Assembly (NCBI GenBank): GCA_900543915.1
Contig: UQTB01000010.1
Coordinates: 1-59,594 of the forward strand
Source of the DNA: an uncultured Eubacteriales bacterium
GTDB taxonomy: Bacteria; Bacillota; Clostridia; Christensenellales; Borkfalkiaceae
Reading direction: 5' to 3'
Length of the DNA: 59,594 nucleotides
Shown here: one piece after another, positions 17,606 through 26,564 of the stretch
Position numbering within the stretch: the first letter of the stretch is position 1
Layout: every line of letters begins with the position of its first letter
Notes under the pieces: generated by a model
Told to the model about the DNA's origin: nothing
The model's input: only the letters and a program-made list of their open reading frames with translations
Database searches by the model: none
Program-made: the position numbers and the translations under genes

Positions 17606-19336
17606 TTAAACGATGTTTGTTCCCGGTTCCTTCCAGCTGTCGGATTTCCAGTTGAAGGACGCGCACAGTACGCCGTATCCCTCGCGGACGGCGCCGTCCC
17701 AGTTGTTCTGGAAGTCCTTTATCGCCTCGTCCGCCGAAGCATAGGTCTTTGTCTTGAGTAAGTTCTGCACGACTTCCAGGTGCTTCGCGCGGCTGTCCGA
17801 CGTGCCGTTGATGTGATAGATAAAGTTATTGTTGTACCAGTTGACGTCGCACAGGCCGTTGAACGCGATCTTGTCGCTCTCGAAAAAGGTCTTCCAGCTT
17901 TCCGGAACGACGAAATTCAGAACGGTGGAGAGCCCGTTCGGCGCGATGGACTTTTCCTGCAGTGCCTTATAGTAGACGGACTGCCCGTACGGCGACATAA
18001 AGAACTTCAGAAAATCGATGGAAAGTTCATCCTGCGCGGCGTCGCTCCTGTGATACATCACGGAGAGATAACCGCCGTTGCCGCCCACGTCCCGCACGAA
18101 ATCCGTCGTGACGTGTTTTTCTTCATGCGCGCAGGTCATCGCGGGATAATCGAAGAAATCGATGTCGAAATCATAGTCTTCCAGACCGAACGTGAGGCCG
18201 AAGCCGGTGTAGTCCAATAAAATGACGGGTTTCGTCTTTTCCGTCTGCTTCGCCGTCATGAACCGGTCTCGGACGGTATCGAAAGAGATCTGCGAGAAAT
18301 CGAAGGGCAGATACTCTCTGAGTTTGTAGATATTTTCGATAAAGCACGCGAATTTATCGCTTTTTGCCCCCACGTAACTGAGGTTCTTGCCCTGGTTGTA
18401 TTCGTTATTCTCATCCAGCAGCGAATTCCAAAACCGCGTATACGAGGGATTGTAGCCGGGGTCGGATTCGGGCTGAGGATCGTTCAGCGAAAATTCAAAG
18501 GGAAACGCGCTGGACGAGTAGACGTTATCCCCCTCCTGCACGTTGATGTTGGGGTACATATCCCGGTAATACTGGTCGCCGTAAACGCGGAACAACCAGG
18601 CGAACTGGGAAGCGTTGACCGAAGCCTCGTCCCCCGCGAGCCCGAGCGGATTGGTATATCCCGCCTTTTTGAGCGCCGCGCAGAGGCTGAGCAGGTCGTC
18701 CCACGTCTTCGGCATATCCGCTTCGCCCTCCGCGTTCAGGTAGCCCTGCCCGACGGCGGCGTCAAACGCAGTCTTGTTGACGAACCACGCCGTGGAGAGG
18801 GATTCCGAATTCATGATGTAGCAGCTCGTGTTGTTGCCCGATTTGTCCGTGATATAGGCGTCCGTGGAAAGAACGCTCTGCCAGGTCTTGCTGCCGGCAT
18901 ACCAGTTGGCGCCGTAGATCTTCGGCGTGAGGTTGTAAGCGACCGCGCTCGCGTTGGAGACGCGGTTGCCCTGGAAAATATCCCAGTCGGTATTGGCGTT
19001 GACGGACTCCTGCTTGACGGCGAATTCATACGTGTCGTCGCCGTAATTCGTCAGCACGATGTCCACGCCCGTCTGAATCTTCTCGTAAGCCTTTTCCACC
19101 GCTTCCCATCCGGCATACGTGGTGCCGAATACCATGTTGACGTTCACCGTCCCCGTCAGCTGCTCGGCGGCGTCGATCGCATCCAGATCGGGATACATAT
19201 CCTCCGCCAGCCCCTCGCATTCGACGAGGCGGTTGTCCGTCGGGGTGGGGGTAGGAAGCGGCACGGGCCTACTGATGCACGCCGCGCTGTTCACCCCCAA
19301 TAAAATAATCAGTAAAATCGCTGCAAATTTCTTCAT
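17606..19336 (-). CDS. Extracellular sugar-binding lipoprotein (importer 2)
   Basis: A 576-aa family 1 solute-binding protein, larger than most. Signal peptide and lipobox NSAAC (Cys 20), followed by a proline-threonine linker (VPLPTPTPTD). Family features include TGTVNVNMVFGTTYAGWEAV, AWFVNKTAFDAA and a YHRSDAAQDELSIDFLKFFMS segment. It is followed 15 nt later by the propeller-permease fusion and then the MalG-type permease, so it is the receptor of importer 2. Confidence 0.88.
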   Translation of the reverse strand: MKKFAAILLIILLGVNSAACISRPVPLPTPTPTDNRLVECEGLAEDMYPDLDAIDAAEQLTGTVNVNMVFGTTYAGWEAVEKAYEKIQTGVDIVLTNYGDDTYEFAVKQESVNANTDWDIFQGNRVSNASAVAYNLTPKIYGANWYAGSKTWQSVLSTDAYITDKSGNNTSCYIMNSESLSTAWFVNKTAFDAAVGQGYLNAEGEADMPKTWDDLLSLCAALKKAGYTNPLGLAGDEASVNASQFAWLFRVYGDQYYRDMYPNINVQEGDNVYSSSAFPFEFSLNDPQPESDPGYNPSYTRFWNSLLDENNEYNQGKNLSYVGAKSDKFACFIENIYKLREYLPFDFSQISFDTVRDRFMTAKQTEKTKPVILLDYTGFGLTFGLEDYDFDIDFFDYPAMTCAHEEKHVTTDFVRDVGGNGGYLSVMYHRSDAAQDELSIDFLKFFMSPYGQSVYYKALQEKSIAPNGLSTVLNFVVPESWKTFFESDKIAFNGLCDVNWYNNNFIYHINGTSDSRAKHLEVVQNLLKTKTYASADEAIKDFQNNWDGAVREGYGVLCASFNWKSDSWKEPGTNIV

Positions 19337-19345
19337 AATTTCCTC

Positions 19346-21064
19346 CTAACGCGCTTGGGAAAGCGCCTCCAGCCAGTTGCCGAGAATGATGCGCTCGCCG
19401 GCAAAGTCGTCTTCGTCGGCGTTCCAGACGGCAGGATGCGTCGTCGTCCGCCGAATGAGATTGGCGGTCTCTTCCGCTCCGATCCGTTCCTCCAGCATCG
19501 TAAAGACCTGATAATCCTCGATGCCGTCCCGCACGGATTCCAGGCGCAGGGAACCGACAGGGGTATCTTCCCCCACCTTGCCGCCCGGATACATCAGCTG
19601 TCCGTTGCCGTACGTAGTGCGGTCTCCCCACACGTTTTCACAGGCATTCCAGCCGTCGCCCGACCAGTAATTGGTGCTCCAGTACAAAAATCCCTTTACG
19701 CCGTACAGTTTCTGCTGCCAGAACAGAACGCGGTATGCGACGCCCGGCTCGGTCGTGTTCAGCGTAATGTAAGGATCGGAAGGCTGCGACGTCACATACC
19801 ACCACGCTTCCGCGCCGTCCTCCTGTTCCATCTTCTTCACGCGGTCGGGATAGTCGCCGAATTTGGCGGTGATCCCCCCGATGTCTCCCTGATAAAGCAT
19901 CTCCGCTCCCCTGATCGAGCCGTACTCCTCCAGCGTGGTATAGGCGATCGTCTTGGGAACCCAGATTCTGATATAGGGGCGCAGATACTCGATCCAGTCC
20001 GTCTCGCCCTGGCGGAGCCAGAGGCTGGAAAAAAACGGCGAAAGCTGGCGGTAACCGGGGAAGCATTCCTCCAGCCACTGCCCGTATTCGGCGATCCAGT
20101 TCAGCTTGTGCGACTCGTTGACGTTGGGTTCGTCCACCAGGTAAAAGTATCCTTTTTCCTTCCACGCTGCAACGGGGGACAGCTTTTCATACGCGTAAGT
20201 CATCGCGTCCCTGATCTGCCCTTCGCTCTTTCCGGATTCCCTGTTGAACTTGAACCCGAGAATGTTGAAGGAATTGACGCGCGGATTGTCCAGATATTCG
20301 TCCACCGCGGGATCGCTCAGCGCATACGGCAGATCGTACGCGTTGACGCGGTTTTCCAGAAGATAATCGTAAAGCGTCTGATAATCGTGCCCGCCCAGGC
20401 GGTTTTTATCCACCCACATCGCGGTGCGGCAGACCGTGTCTTCCGAAAGCGTAAAATCCCACACATGCAGGAAAACCGTTGCGGTCTTGACTTCCTGCCC
20501 CGCTTCGTTTAATACCGTCAGTTCGGCGGTATAGTCGCCGGACGGCGTATCGGGAGAAGTCTTCGCCTGCAGGACGAATCCGGCGGATTCCTCCGCGCGC
20601 ACGGTAAAGACGGCTCCTTCTTTCACGGGAGGAATGGCGTCCGGAACGTCCTGCCGCTCCCCCTCGTAGTCCATTTCAAAGTAATATTGATAATACAGGC
20701 TGACGGGAACCGTGTCCCCCGTTTCCGAACGGAAATCGGTGGCCGAAACCGAAAAGGTCTTATCCTCCGCCCCGCTCAGAAAGAACTGGCAGTTTTCCTT
20801 TTCGTTTTTTCCCATGTAGATTTTATAAGTGTCGCGCCCGGTCGGCGTCACGTCTTGCCGGACGGTCTTGGAAAACGCATGATCGAACCAAAGGGAAAGC
20901 GCGCTGTCCTCATACGCCGCCGTCCGCTTTTCGTAGACGACGGGAACTTCGGCATACAGCTCGTAAGGCGTTTTCTGCGGCGGTTCCTCCTGTTCCCTGC
21001 ACGCCGCCGCGCCGAACGCGCATACGACGGACAATAACAGAGAAAGAATTTTTTTTCCGTTCAT
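19346..21064 (-). CDS. GH123-like (DUF4091) lipoprotein
   Basis: A 572-aa lipoprotein (lipobox GAAAC, Cys 22). The N-terminal third is a beta-sandwich; the rest is a TIM-barrel-like domain with FYLVDEPNVNESHK (an acidic pair at the position of the GH123 catalytic D-E) and the late block LESVRDGIEDYQVFTMLEER, typical of the DUF4091/GH123 family. Known GH123 enzymes are exo-beta-N-acetylgalactosaminidases; other DUF4091 proteins act on other substrates or are untested, so the specificity is open. It has a ribosome binding site AAAAAGGA and is separated from the upstream gene by a 200-nt hairpin cluster. Confidence 0.8.
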   Translation of the reverse strand: MNGKKILSLLLSVVCAFGAAACREQEEPPQKTPYELYAEVPVVYEKRTAAYEDSALSLWFDHAFSKTVRQDVTPTGRDTYKIYMGKNEKENCQFFLSGAEDKTFSVSATDFRSETGDTVPVSLYYQYYFEMDYEGERQDVPDAIPPVKEGAVFTVRAEESAGFVLQAKTSPDTPSGDYTAELTVLNEAGQEVKTATVFLHVWDFTLSEDTVCRTAMWVDKNRLGGHDYQTLYDYLLENRVNAYDLPYALSDPAVDEYLDNPRVNSFNILGFKFNRESGKSEGQIRDAMTYAYEKLSPVAAWKEKGYFYLVDEPNVNESHKLNWIAEYGQWLEECFPGYRQLSPFFSSLWLRQGETDWIEYLRPYIRIWVPKTIAYTTLEEYGSIRGAEMLYQGDIGGITAKFGDYPDRVKKMEQEDGAEAWWYVTSQPSDPYITLNTTEPGVAYRVLFWQQKLYGVKGFLYWSTNYWSGDGWNACENVWGDRTTYGNGQLMYPGGKVGEDTPVGSLRLESVRDGIEDYQVFTMLEERIGAEETANLIRRTTTHPAVWNADEDDFAGERIILGNWLEALSQAR

Positions 21065-21090
21065 GTAACTTCCTTTTTATTTCTCCGAAT

Positions 21091-21235
21091 CCCCCTGCCG
21101 GGGGGCTTCTGCGATCGGGGGAGCATTTTGCCGCCCCGCAAAATGCCGTCTGTTCGGCGCCGCCGAACAGACGCGAATTGCTTTTAACAGCGGGAAAGAA
21201 TCTTTCCCGCGGGGCGCAGAGACGCGCCCCGCGGG
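21091..21235. other. Cluster of consecutive hairpins between two operon genes
   Basis: Within 145 nt lie CCCCC/GGGGG (21091-21105), GCATTTTGC/GCAAAATGC (21123-21146), GTCTGTTCGGC/GCCGAACAGAC (21148-21172), CGGGAAAGA/TCTTTCCCG (21191-21209) and a 12-bp perfect stem CCCGCGGGGCGC/GCGCCCCGCGGG (21206-21235). The last two overlap, so they exclude one another. The cluster lies in the mRNA between the BspA-like and GH123-like genes. Confidence 0.85.
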
Positions 21236-21264
21236 AGATTTTGTGTCAGTTGATCTGCCGGAGC

Positions 21265-23808
21265 TTAGAAGCCCAAAGCGATAAATACGTCATAACTAAA
21301 GGCAGAGGCGACTTCCGGCGTTCCAGCGCCTAAAACAAGACCTGCGTTGCCAAATGTCTTGAAGAAAGGAACGACAGCTCCCTTCCAATCGCTTCTTTCA
21401 CAGTCACTGTTATCGAGGATTGTTCCAAACGTCTCAACGGCTTCTGTCACCAAACAATCCAAAACAAATCCAAATGCAGTCGCCGTTCCAGTCCAGGAGT
21501 TTCCGGTAAATTGCTTGAGGACCGGCAGAACTACCCATTTATTTCCGCCGCCGTTCATCATAGTACCGTCCCATTGGAAACAATCTTCCATTATCTCCAC
21601 TCCTCTGGGCACGCGAATAAACGCCGCAGCATTGATATTGACATACCACCCTACAACCGTTTTATTCGTAATGCTCGACGGCAACCGCAACTGCGTGACA
21701 TTGTTCATATCCACAAAATTATAGTCGCCGATGGTCTTAACATTATTATCAAGGGAGAAAGAACCTATCGCATCCTGCTTGCCCATTATAAGAGCTCCGA
21801 TTCCGGTTTTGATCCAGTTCGCGATCGCGGTATTCTGATATGCTCTCGCATTGAACACCGCCGGCCCGATTTCTGTAATCGGTTTTCCGTTAAAAGTTTC
21901 AGGGATAATGAACCCTGCGACAGGTGCGCCAGCAGGATCGTTCACCGTATTGTAAAATCCGATCAGCGTATAATAGGTTCCGTCTTCGCTCAGGAGATAT
22001 TCCACGCCGTTGCCGTCCTGTTCGATCTTCTTTCCGCGGTTGTAGGTGATCTTTGCATCTTTCCAGTTTTCCTCTGCGCTCTTCATCCACAGATACCAAA
22101 CGTTGGAATTGCACGCGACGGAAATTTCGAGGTTCGCATTCGCATTTTTGAACGCGTCCGCCCCGCAGGATCCCGTAATCGTATCCGGGAGCGTGATCTT
22201 CGTAAGGCTGGGGCACAGGCTGAACGGCGCTCTCGTCATATCCATTTCCGCTCCGGCGGGGATATAAACCTCGGTCAGCTTCGCGCAGTTGTAGAAGCAC
22301 TGCGAACCGACGTACGTTACCGTTTCAGGCAAAATCACCTTCTCGAGATTGGGGAGCCCGAAGAAGTTATAGTCGCCGACGTACTCCAGATTCGCCTCAA
22401 ACACGATGGATTTCACCATTTCCAGCGCGCCCACGTTGTTGCTTGCCGTGTTCGCGATATCCAGCGCGTCCGTCGCAAGCGCGAGAACGGGTTTCTCGAG
22501 GATCGTCTCGGGGATTACCAGCTCTTCCTTCGCGATGCCGGGATATCCGGTAATGGCATAGCCTTCCCCGTACGGCTCGAAAGAGAACCCGACGAGCTTT
22601 AACTGCATGTCGGAGAACTGCTGGTTATAGAGCGCCTGATAATCGTACCCGAACGTGGGCTCTGCCTTTAAATCGACAGGGAAATTTTCCGTCAGTTTGT
22701 TCCAGGCGTCCTCCGTTCCCTGATAGTTCACCGTTTCAAGTGCCGCGCTGTTCAAAACGTATTTGAGCGCGTCCATATCCGTAAAGCTCTCGGGTATGGT
22801 GACGGAAGCGACCTTGCTCTCCGTCAGAACGTAGGGATTGCCCACAAAGCCGTCCAGCTTCTCCACTCCCTCGGGGATGTTGAAAGAAGTCAGAGCGGGG
22901 AGATCGTAAAAGGTATTCCACCCGTAGGACTCGACCGCTTTGGGCAGGCGGACTTCTTCCAGCGAATCCATCTTATACGCGAAGAAGTTGCCGATCACCT
23001 TGACCGTATCCGGAACATAGATATATTTGATTTTATTGAGCCATTCCCTCACTTCCGCGCCGTAGGAGATCGCGCTGCCGTTGAACACGCTGTCCGCGAT
23101 CTCAACGACGGGTTTATCGTTATAAAACGCGGGGACGAAGAGATCGGTATCCGTGCTCACGGAGACGAATTTATCCAGCCGGTAAGCGGTTCCGCCGTCG
23201 ATTTCGGTCAGCACCATATTGGCGGCGGTGGGAATCGCGCACTCGGTGTGGTTCAGCCCGTCGCAGTTAAAGTGATTGGATACGCCGCAGGTGACCGCAG
23301 TGTGATCCTGCCCCGCCTTTGCGCACTGCACGCAGTGCGCGCCGCAGGCATACGTGTCGCCGAAGTGATTTGCGGTGTTATAGTTTCCCTTTTCCGTATA
23401 ACTGTCGCCGCACTTCGTGCAGGTGTACCGATACTCGGCCGACGAAATGCAGTCGCCCGCAAAGGAGACCGTCATCTCATAATGGTGGGTGCCGAGCGCC
23501 GGAAGAACCTGATCCTCTTTCTCTCCGCAGACCGTGCAGGTGCGCTGCTTCAGCCCGGGTTCCGGGCAGGTCTGCGGGGTGACCGTCGCCCAGTCGCCCC
23601 ATTGGTGGCCGCCCTCGATGACCTGATACTGCTTTCTGCCGCAGCCCTCGCATTCGCGGACTCTTTTGCCGTCTTTTTCGCAGGACGCTTCTGCCGCTAC
23701 GGTCCATTCGGACCATTCGTGCGCGTGCGCTTCGGGATCCGGCGTACAGCCGGCAAACCAGGTCGCGCCGACGATCAGCGTCAACAGCAATGCAATTACT
23801 TTTTTCAC
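21265..23808 (-). CDS. BspA-like leucine-rich repeat lipoprotein with Cys-rich N-terminus
   Basis: An 847-aa lipoprotein (lipobox WFAGC, Cys 21). Residues about 25-190 carry repeated H-x-W and C-x-x-C modules (ECEGCGRKQ, TCTVCGEKED, TCTKCGDSY) that look like small metal- or disulfide-stabilised repeats. The rest is made of BspA-type (LRR_5) repeats such as IYVPDTVKVIGNFFAY, VRLPKAVESYGWNTFY and VILPETVTYVGSQCFYNCAKL. Such proteins mediate adhesion to host or food surfaces. The start codon is GTG, 9 nt behind AAGGAG. It is the first structural gene after the LacI regulator, 21 nt downstream of it. Confidence 0.85.
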   Translation of the reverse strand: MKKVIALLLTLIVGATWFAGCTPDPEAHAHEWSEWTVAAEASCEKDGKRVRECEGCGRKQYQVIEGGHQWGDWATVTPQTCPEPGLKQRTCTVCGEKEDQVLPALGTHHYEMTVSFAGDCISSAEYRYTCTKCGDSYTEKGNYNTANHFGDTYACGAHCVQCAKAGQDHTAVTCGVSNHFNCDGLNHTECAIPTAANMVLTEIDGGTAYRLDKFVSVSTDTDLFVPAFYNDKPVVEIADSVFNGSAISYGAEVREWLNKIKYIYVPDTVKVIGNFFAYKMDSLEEVRLPKAVESYGWNTFYDLPALTSFNIPEGVEKLDGFVGNPYVLTESKVASVTIPESFTDMDALKYVLNSAALETVNYQGTEDAWNKLTENFPVDLKAEPTFGYDYQALYNQQFSDMQLKLVGFSFEPYGEGYAITGYPGIAKEELVIPETILEKPVLALATDALDIANTASNNVGALEMVKSIVFEANLEYVGDYNFFGLPNLEKVILPETVTYVGSQCFYNCAKLTEVYIPAGAEMDMTRAPFSLCPSLTKITLPDTITGSCGADAFKNANANLEISVACNSNVWYLWMKSAEENWKDAKITYNRGKKIEQDGNGVEYLLSEDGTYYTLIGFYNTVNDPAGAPVAGFIIPETFNGKPITEIGPAVFNARAYQNTAIANWIKTGIGALIMGKQDAIGSFSLDNNVKTIGDYNFVDMNNVTQLRLPSSITNKTVVGWYVNINAAAFIRVPRGVEIMEDCFQWDGTMMNGGGNKWVVLPVLKQFTGNSWTGTATAFGFVLDCLVTEAVETFGTILDNSDCERSDWKGAVVPFFKTFGNAGLVLGAGTPEVASAFSYDVFIALGF

Positions 23809-23829
23809 TTCCCTATTCTCCTTATGAAT

Positions 23830-24960
23830 TTATTTTAAGTTTGCGCGCGCGGCGCAACTTAAGGTTTCGATCAACGCAGGCTCCGTTTGCTTCGCAAACG
23901 GAAAGAGGGACCCCTCTTTGACGCCGGACGGGACTGCCGCAGTCTTTCGCGGCGGCGCCGTCGAACGCCTGACAATCAAACGAACCGGAATTACATATTC
24001 TCCCGATCGCTCCTTTTCAATATCTTCATACAATGCGCCGAACACGCTGCCGCCGTAATCCCGCCCGCTCCGGTTCAGCGTCGTAAGACCGGAAAAAGCG
24101 GAAGCGCCCTTGAGGATTTCCGCGCCGACGACGGACAGGTCTTCCGGTATGCGCAGCCCGTGCACCCGCGCGGCGTCCGCCACGCCGGACGCAATCGCGT
24201 CGTTTGCGCAGACGACGGCAGTTATCTCCGGATGCCGTTTCAGCAGCGTATCCGCCAGCTGTTCGCCCAGCTCGTTCGCCGCAGCCTGATCCGCGTCCCC
24301 TATGAAGACGGGCAGGTCGGCGCGCTTCCAGATTTCAGCGGCGGCGCGCAGGAAGGATTCCCTCCCGGCGGCGTCCCCCGCCTCTCCCACATAGCCGACC
24401 GCACGGTGGCCGAGCCCGTAAAGGTGCGCGGCGATCTGACGGTAGCCGTCCGCTAAATCAGATTGAATATAAGATACGCCCGCTACGCGCGTGTTACGCG
24501 CGTAATCCGCAAGCACGCGGATTCCCGCATCGCGGATTTCCTCCAAAAATCCGTCCGAAACCGAAGTTTCGGAGGCGATCACGAACACGCCGTCCACGCC
24601 GCGCGAGACGATGTGGTTGACGTACTGCGAAACGCCGTCGGAAGCGTCGAAAATATAGACGATAAAGTCGCGGTTCAGAGCTTCCGCCTGCATCCCCTTG
24701 ATCACTTCGAGGTGATAGAGATTCCCGATATCCTCCGTCACGACCGCGACGGAATTGGTACGGCTGCCCGCCAGGGACTGCGCAATGCGGTTGGGCGTAT
24801 AGTTGAGCACCCGGGAGGCGAGCAGAACTCTCTCGCGCACTTCGGGCGAAATGCACTTTGTCCCGTTGAGAACGTAAGAGACGGTCGCTTCGGAAACTCC
24901 CGCTTCGCGCGCGACGTCCGCCCGCGTCGATCGATTCGACCTTTTCCCCTTCGGCTGCAT
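23830..24960 (-). CDS. LacI-family transcriptional regulator
   Basis: A 376-aa regulator. The N-terminal helix-turn-helix TRADVAREAGVSEATVSYVL (about residues 12-31) and the hinge RIAQSLAGSRTNSVAVV are classic LacI/PurR; the periplasmic-binding-protein-like sugar domain follows (NLYHLEVIKGMQ, AVVCANDAIASGVADAAR). It probably represses the 15-gene operon it leads, with an imported sugar as inducer. Two palindromes lie between its promoter and its start, so autoregulation is likely. A good AAAGGAG site precedes the ATG. The next gene follows 21 nt after its stop. Confidence 0.95.
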   Translation of the reverse strand: MQPKGKRSNRSTRADVAREAGVSEATVSYVLNGTKCISPEVRERVLLASRVLNYTPNRIAQSLAGSRTNSVAVVTEDIGNLYHLEVIKGMQAEALNRDFIVYIFDASDGVSQYVNHIVSRGVDGVFVIASETSVSDGFLEEIRDAGIRVLADYARNTRVAGVSYIQSDLADGYRQIAAHLYGLGHRAVGYVGEAGDAAGRESFLRAAAEIWKRADLPVFIGDADQAAANELGEQLADTLLKRHPEITAVVCANDAIASGVADAARVHGLRIPEDLSVVGAEILKGASAFSGLTTLNRSGRDYGGSVFGALYEDIEKERSGEYVIPVRLIVRRSTAPPRKTAAVPSGVKEGSLFPFAKQTEPALIETLSCAARANLK

Positions 24961-25004
24961 TCTGTACTCCTTTTCTAAATGCCCAGATAATTCCCGCCTT
25001 TTTA

Positions 25005-25018
25005 TTTACACGTATAAA
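25005..25018. promoter_or_regulatory. LacI-type operator candidate O2
   Basis: TTTACACGTATAAA is a near-perfect palindrome around the ACGT centre, in the leader between the promoter and the lacI-type gene. Its centre is 35 bp from that of O1, and it shares the TTAC-CGT-TAA pattern with it. Confidence 0.6.
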
Positions 25019-25039
25019 CAAAATTTTTTTAGAAAATTA

Positions 25040-25053
25040 GTTACGCGTGTAAC
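25040..25053. promoter_or_regulatory. LacI-type operator candidate O1
   Basis: GTTACGCGTGTAAC has perfect GTTAC/GTAAC arms around a GCGT centre. It begins about 10 nt downstream of the -10 box, overlapping the probable transcription start, the usual position for a repressor. Confidence 0.65.
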
Positions 25054-25062
25054 TTCATAAAT

Positions 25063-25091
25063 AGTATAACATAGTCATTTTTCTTTGTCAA
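25063..25091 (-). promoter_or_regulatory. Near-consensus promoter of the LacI-led operon
   Basis: On the minus strand TTGACA (25086-25091), a 17-nt spacer and TATACT (25063-25068). This is the only strong promoter I see upstream of the 15 co-directional genes that end at 2449. Confidence 0.8.
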
Positions 25092-25293
25092 TACCTATTT
25101 TAAAAATTTTTTGTAAAAATTTTATAAAATAAATTTTACAAATATCTTTTCTGTTGATTCCTTTTCACATTCACCCGCCCAAAACCGCCTTTTTCCCCCG
25201 AAAACACGCAGAAATCGCCCCTTTTGCGCCCCTGTCTGCCGCTGAACGCCTTTGTAAAAACAGCCGCGCGCGTTTTTGTCTTCTCTGAAAAAA

Positions 25294-25322
25294 TTGTTTT
25301 TTTGCACAAAACGTGCTATCAT
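25294..25322 (+). promoter_or_regulatory. Promoter of the structured leader and EamA gene
   Basis: TTGTTT (25294-25299), 17-nt spacer, TATCAT (25317-25322), with TG one base before the -10 (extended -10). It would give a leader of about 340 nt before the transporter gene. Confidence 0.5.
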
Positions 25323-25352
25323 ATAAGCGCTGCCGGCAGATTCGTGCGGCGA

Positions 25353-25635
25353 TACCTATACCGAACCTCAGCCGAACACGCCTACGGCGCGGCATATTTT
25401 GCGTGATGCTGCGTTAAGTGGTCGCGTACATACGTCTTGTATGCCCACGCCCGCTTACCTTTCCTCCCGCTAAAATCTGCCGCGCCGTAGGTGCTTTGCA
25501 TTTTTTTGCAGAGAATTTTTAGGGGAAACGCACAAAACGCTCCGAAGGCGTGCGCGGTCGCACGTCAAGGGGCATTTTGCGTGTTTACAAAAAAATATCA
25601 CAAAAAAACGGTTCGTATGGGGTTCGGTACAGGTA
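25353..25635. other. Structured element with nested inverted repeats
   Basis: TACCTATACCGAACC (25353-25367) is matched at the far end by the inverted GGTTCGGTACAGGTA (25621-25635, one mismatch). Nested inside are a perfect 14-bp inverted pair (25381-25394 with 25478-25491) and the hairpin CGTGCG-CGGT-CGCACG (25549-25564). No open frame fills it and no flanking target duplication is visible. It lies between a promoter and the EamA gene, so a structured 5' leader (riboswitch or attenuator) or a miniature transposable element are both possible. Confidence 0.7.
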
Positions 25636-25666
25636 AATTCTAATTTATAGCAAAAGGAAGAGAGAT

Positions 25667-26521
25667 ATGTGGGTTTTATTTGCTTTCGGCTCGGCTTTTT
25701 TCGCGGGGATCACGGCGATTCTCGCCAAATGCGGCATCCGGCAGACGGATTCTGCCGTCGCAACGGCGCTGCGCACGGTCGTCGTCCTCATCATGTCCGT
25801 CTTAATGGTGCTGGTCGCGGGGTCGTTCGATTTCAGCGGCATCAGCGGAAAGACCTGGCTCTTCCTGATTCTGTCCGGCGTCGCCACGGGCGCTTCCTGG
25901 CTCTGCTATTTCAGAGCGCTCCAGCGCGGGGACATCAACAAAGTGGTGCCCATCGACAAGTCCAGCACCATACTGACCATTCTGCTGGCGTTTTTGTTCT
26001 TTCAGGAACCGCTCAGCTGGATCAAATGGATCTGCGTGGCAGCCATCGCCGCCGGCACGTTTCTCATGATTGAAAAAAAGGAATCGGACGGCGCGCCGCA
26101 GACGAAATCCTGGCTGATTTACGCGCTGCTGTCCGCTCTTTTCGCCTCTCTCTCGGGCATTCTCGGGAAAATCGGCATCGACGGCGTCGAATCCAATCTC
26201 GGCACGGCGATCCGCACGGCGGTGGTTCTGGTGATGGCGTGGATCGTCGTATTTGCGGGCGGAAAGGCAAGGGAAATCCGTAAAACGCCCCGCAAAGAAC
26301 TGCTGTTCATCTGCCTTTCCGGAATCGCGACGGGCGCCTCCTGGCTGTGTTACTATAAGGCGCTGCAGACCGGCGTCGCCAGCACGGTCATTGCCGTCGA
26401 CAAACTGAGTATCCTTTTCACCGTGCTCTTTTCCCGTATCGTATTCAAAGAAAAGCTCTGCGCGCGTTCTCTCGCCGGGCTGATTCTCATCGTCGCAGGG
26501 ACGCTCTGCATGTTACTCTGA
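25667..26521 (+). CDS. EamA/DMT-family small-molecule transporter
   Basis: A 284-aa inner-membrane protein with about ten hydrophobic segments in two homologous halves, the EamA duplication. The halves share the internal motif GVATGASWLCYFRALQRGD / GIATGASWLCYYKALQTGV followed by V-P-I-D-K-S-S / I-A-V-D-K-L-S. Such proteins export or import metabolites; the substrate cannot be read from sequence. The start has AGGAAGAGAG just upstream. It is the only plus-strand gene between the two large minus-strand operons, preceded by a long structured leader and followed by a strong terminator. Confidence 0.9.
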   Translation: MWVLFAFGSAFFAGITAILAKCGIRQTDSAVATALRTVVVLIMSVLMVLVAGSFDFSGISGKTWLFLILSGVATGASWLCYFRALQRGDINKVVPIDKSSTILTILLAFLFFQEPLSWIKWICVAAIAAGTFLMIEKKESDGAPQTKSWLIYALLSALFASLSGILGKIGIDGVESNLGTAIRTAVVLVMAWIVVFAGGKAREIRKTPRKELLFICLSGIATGASWLCYYKALQTGVASTVIAVDKLSILFTVLFSRIVFKEKLCARSLAGLILIVAGTLCMLL

Positions 26522-26564
26522 TCTTTTTTCCGAAACAGAAGCGGCCGCCGCAGGCGGGCATGCG

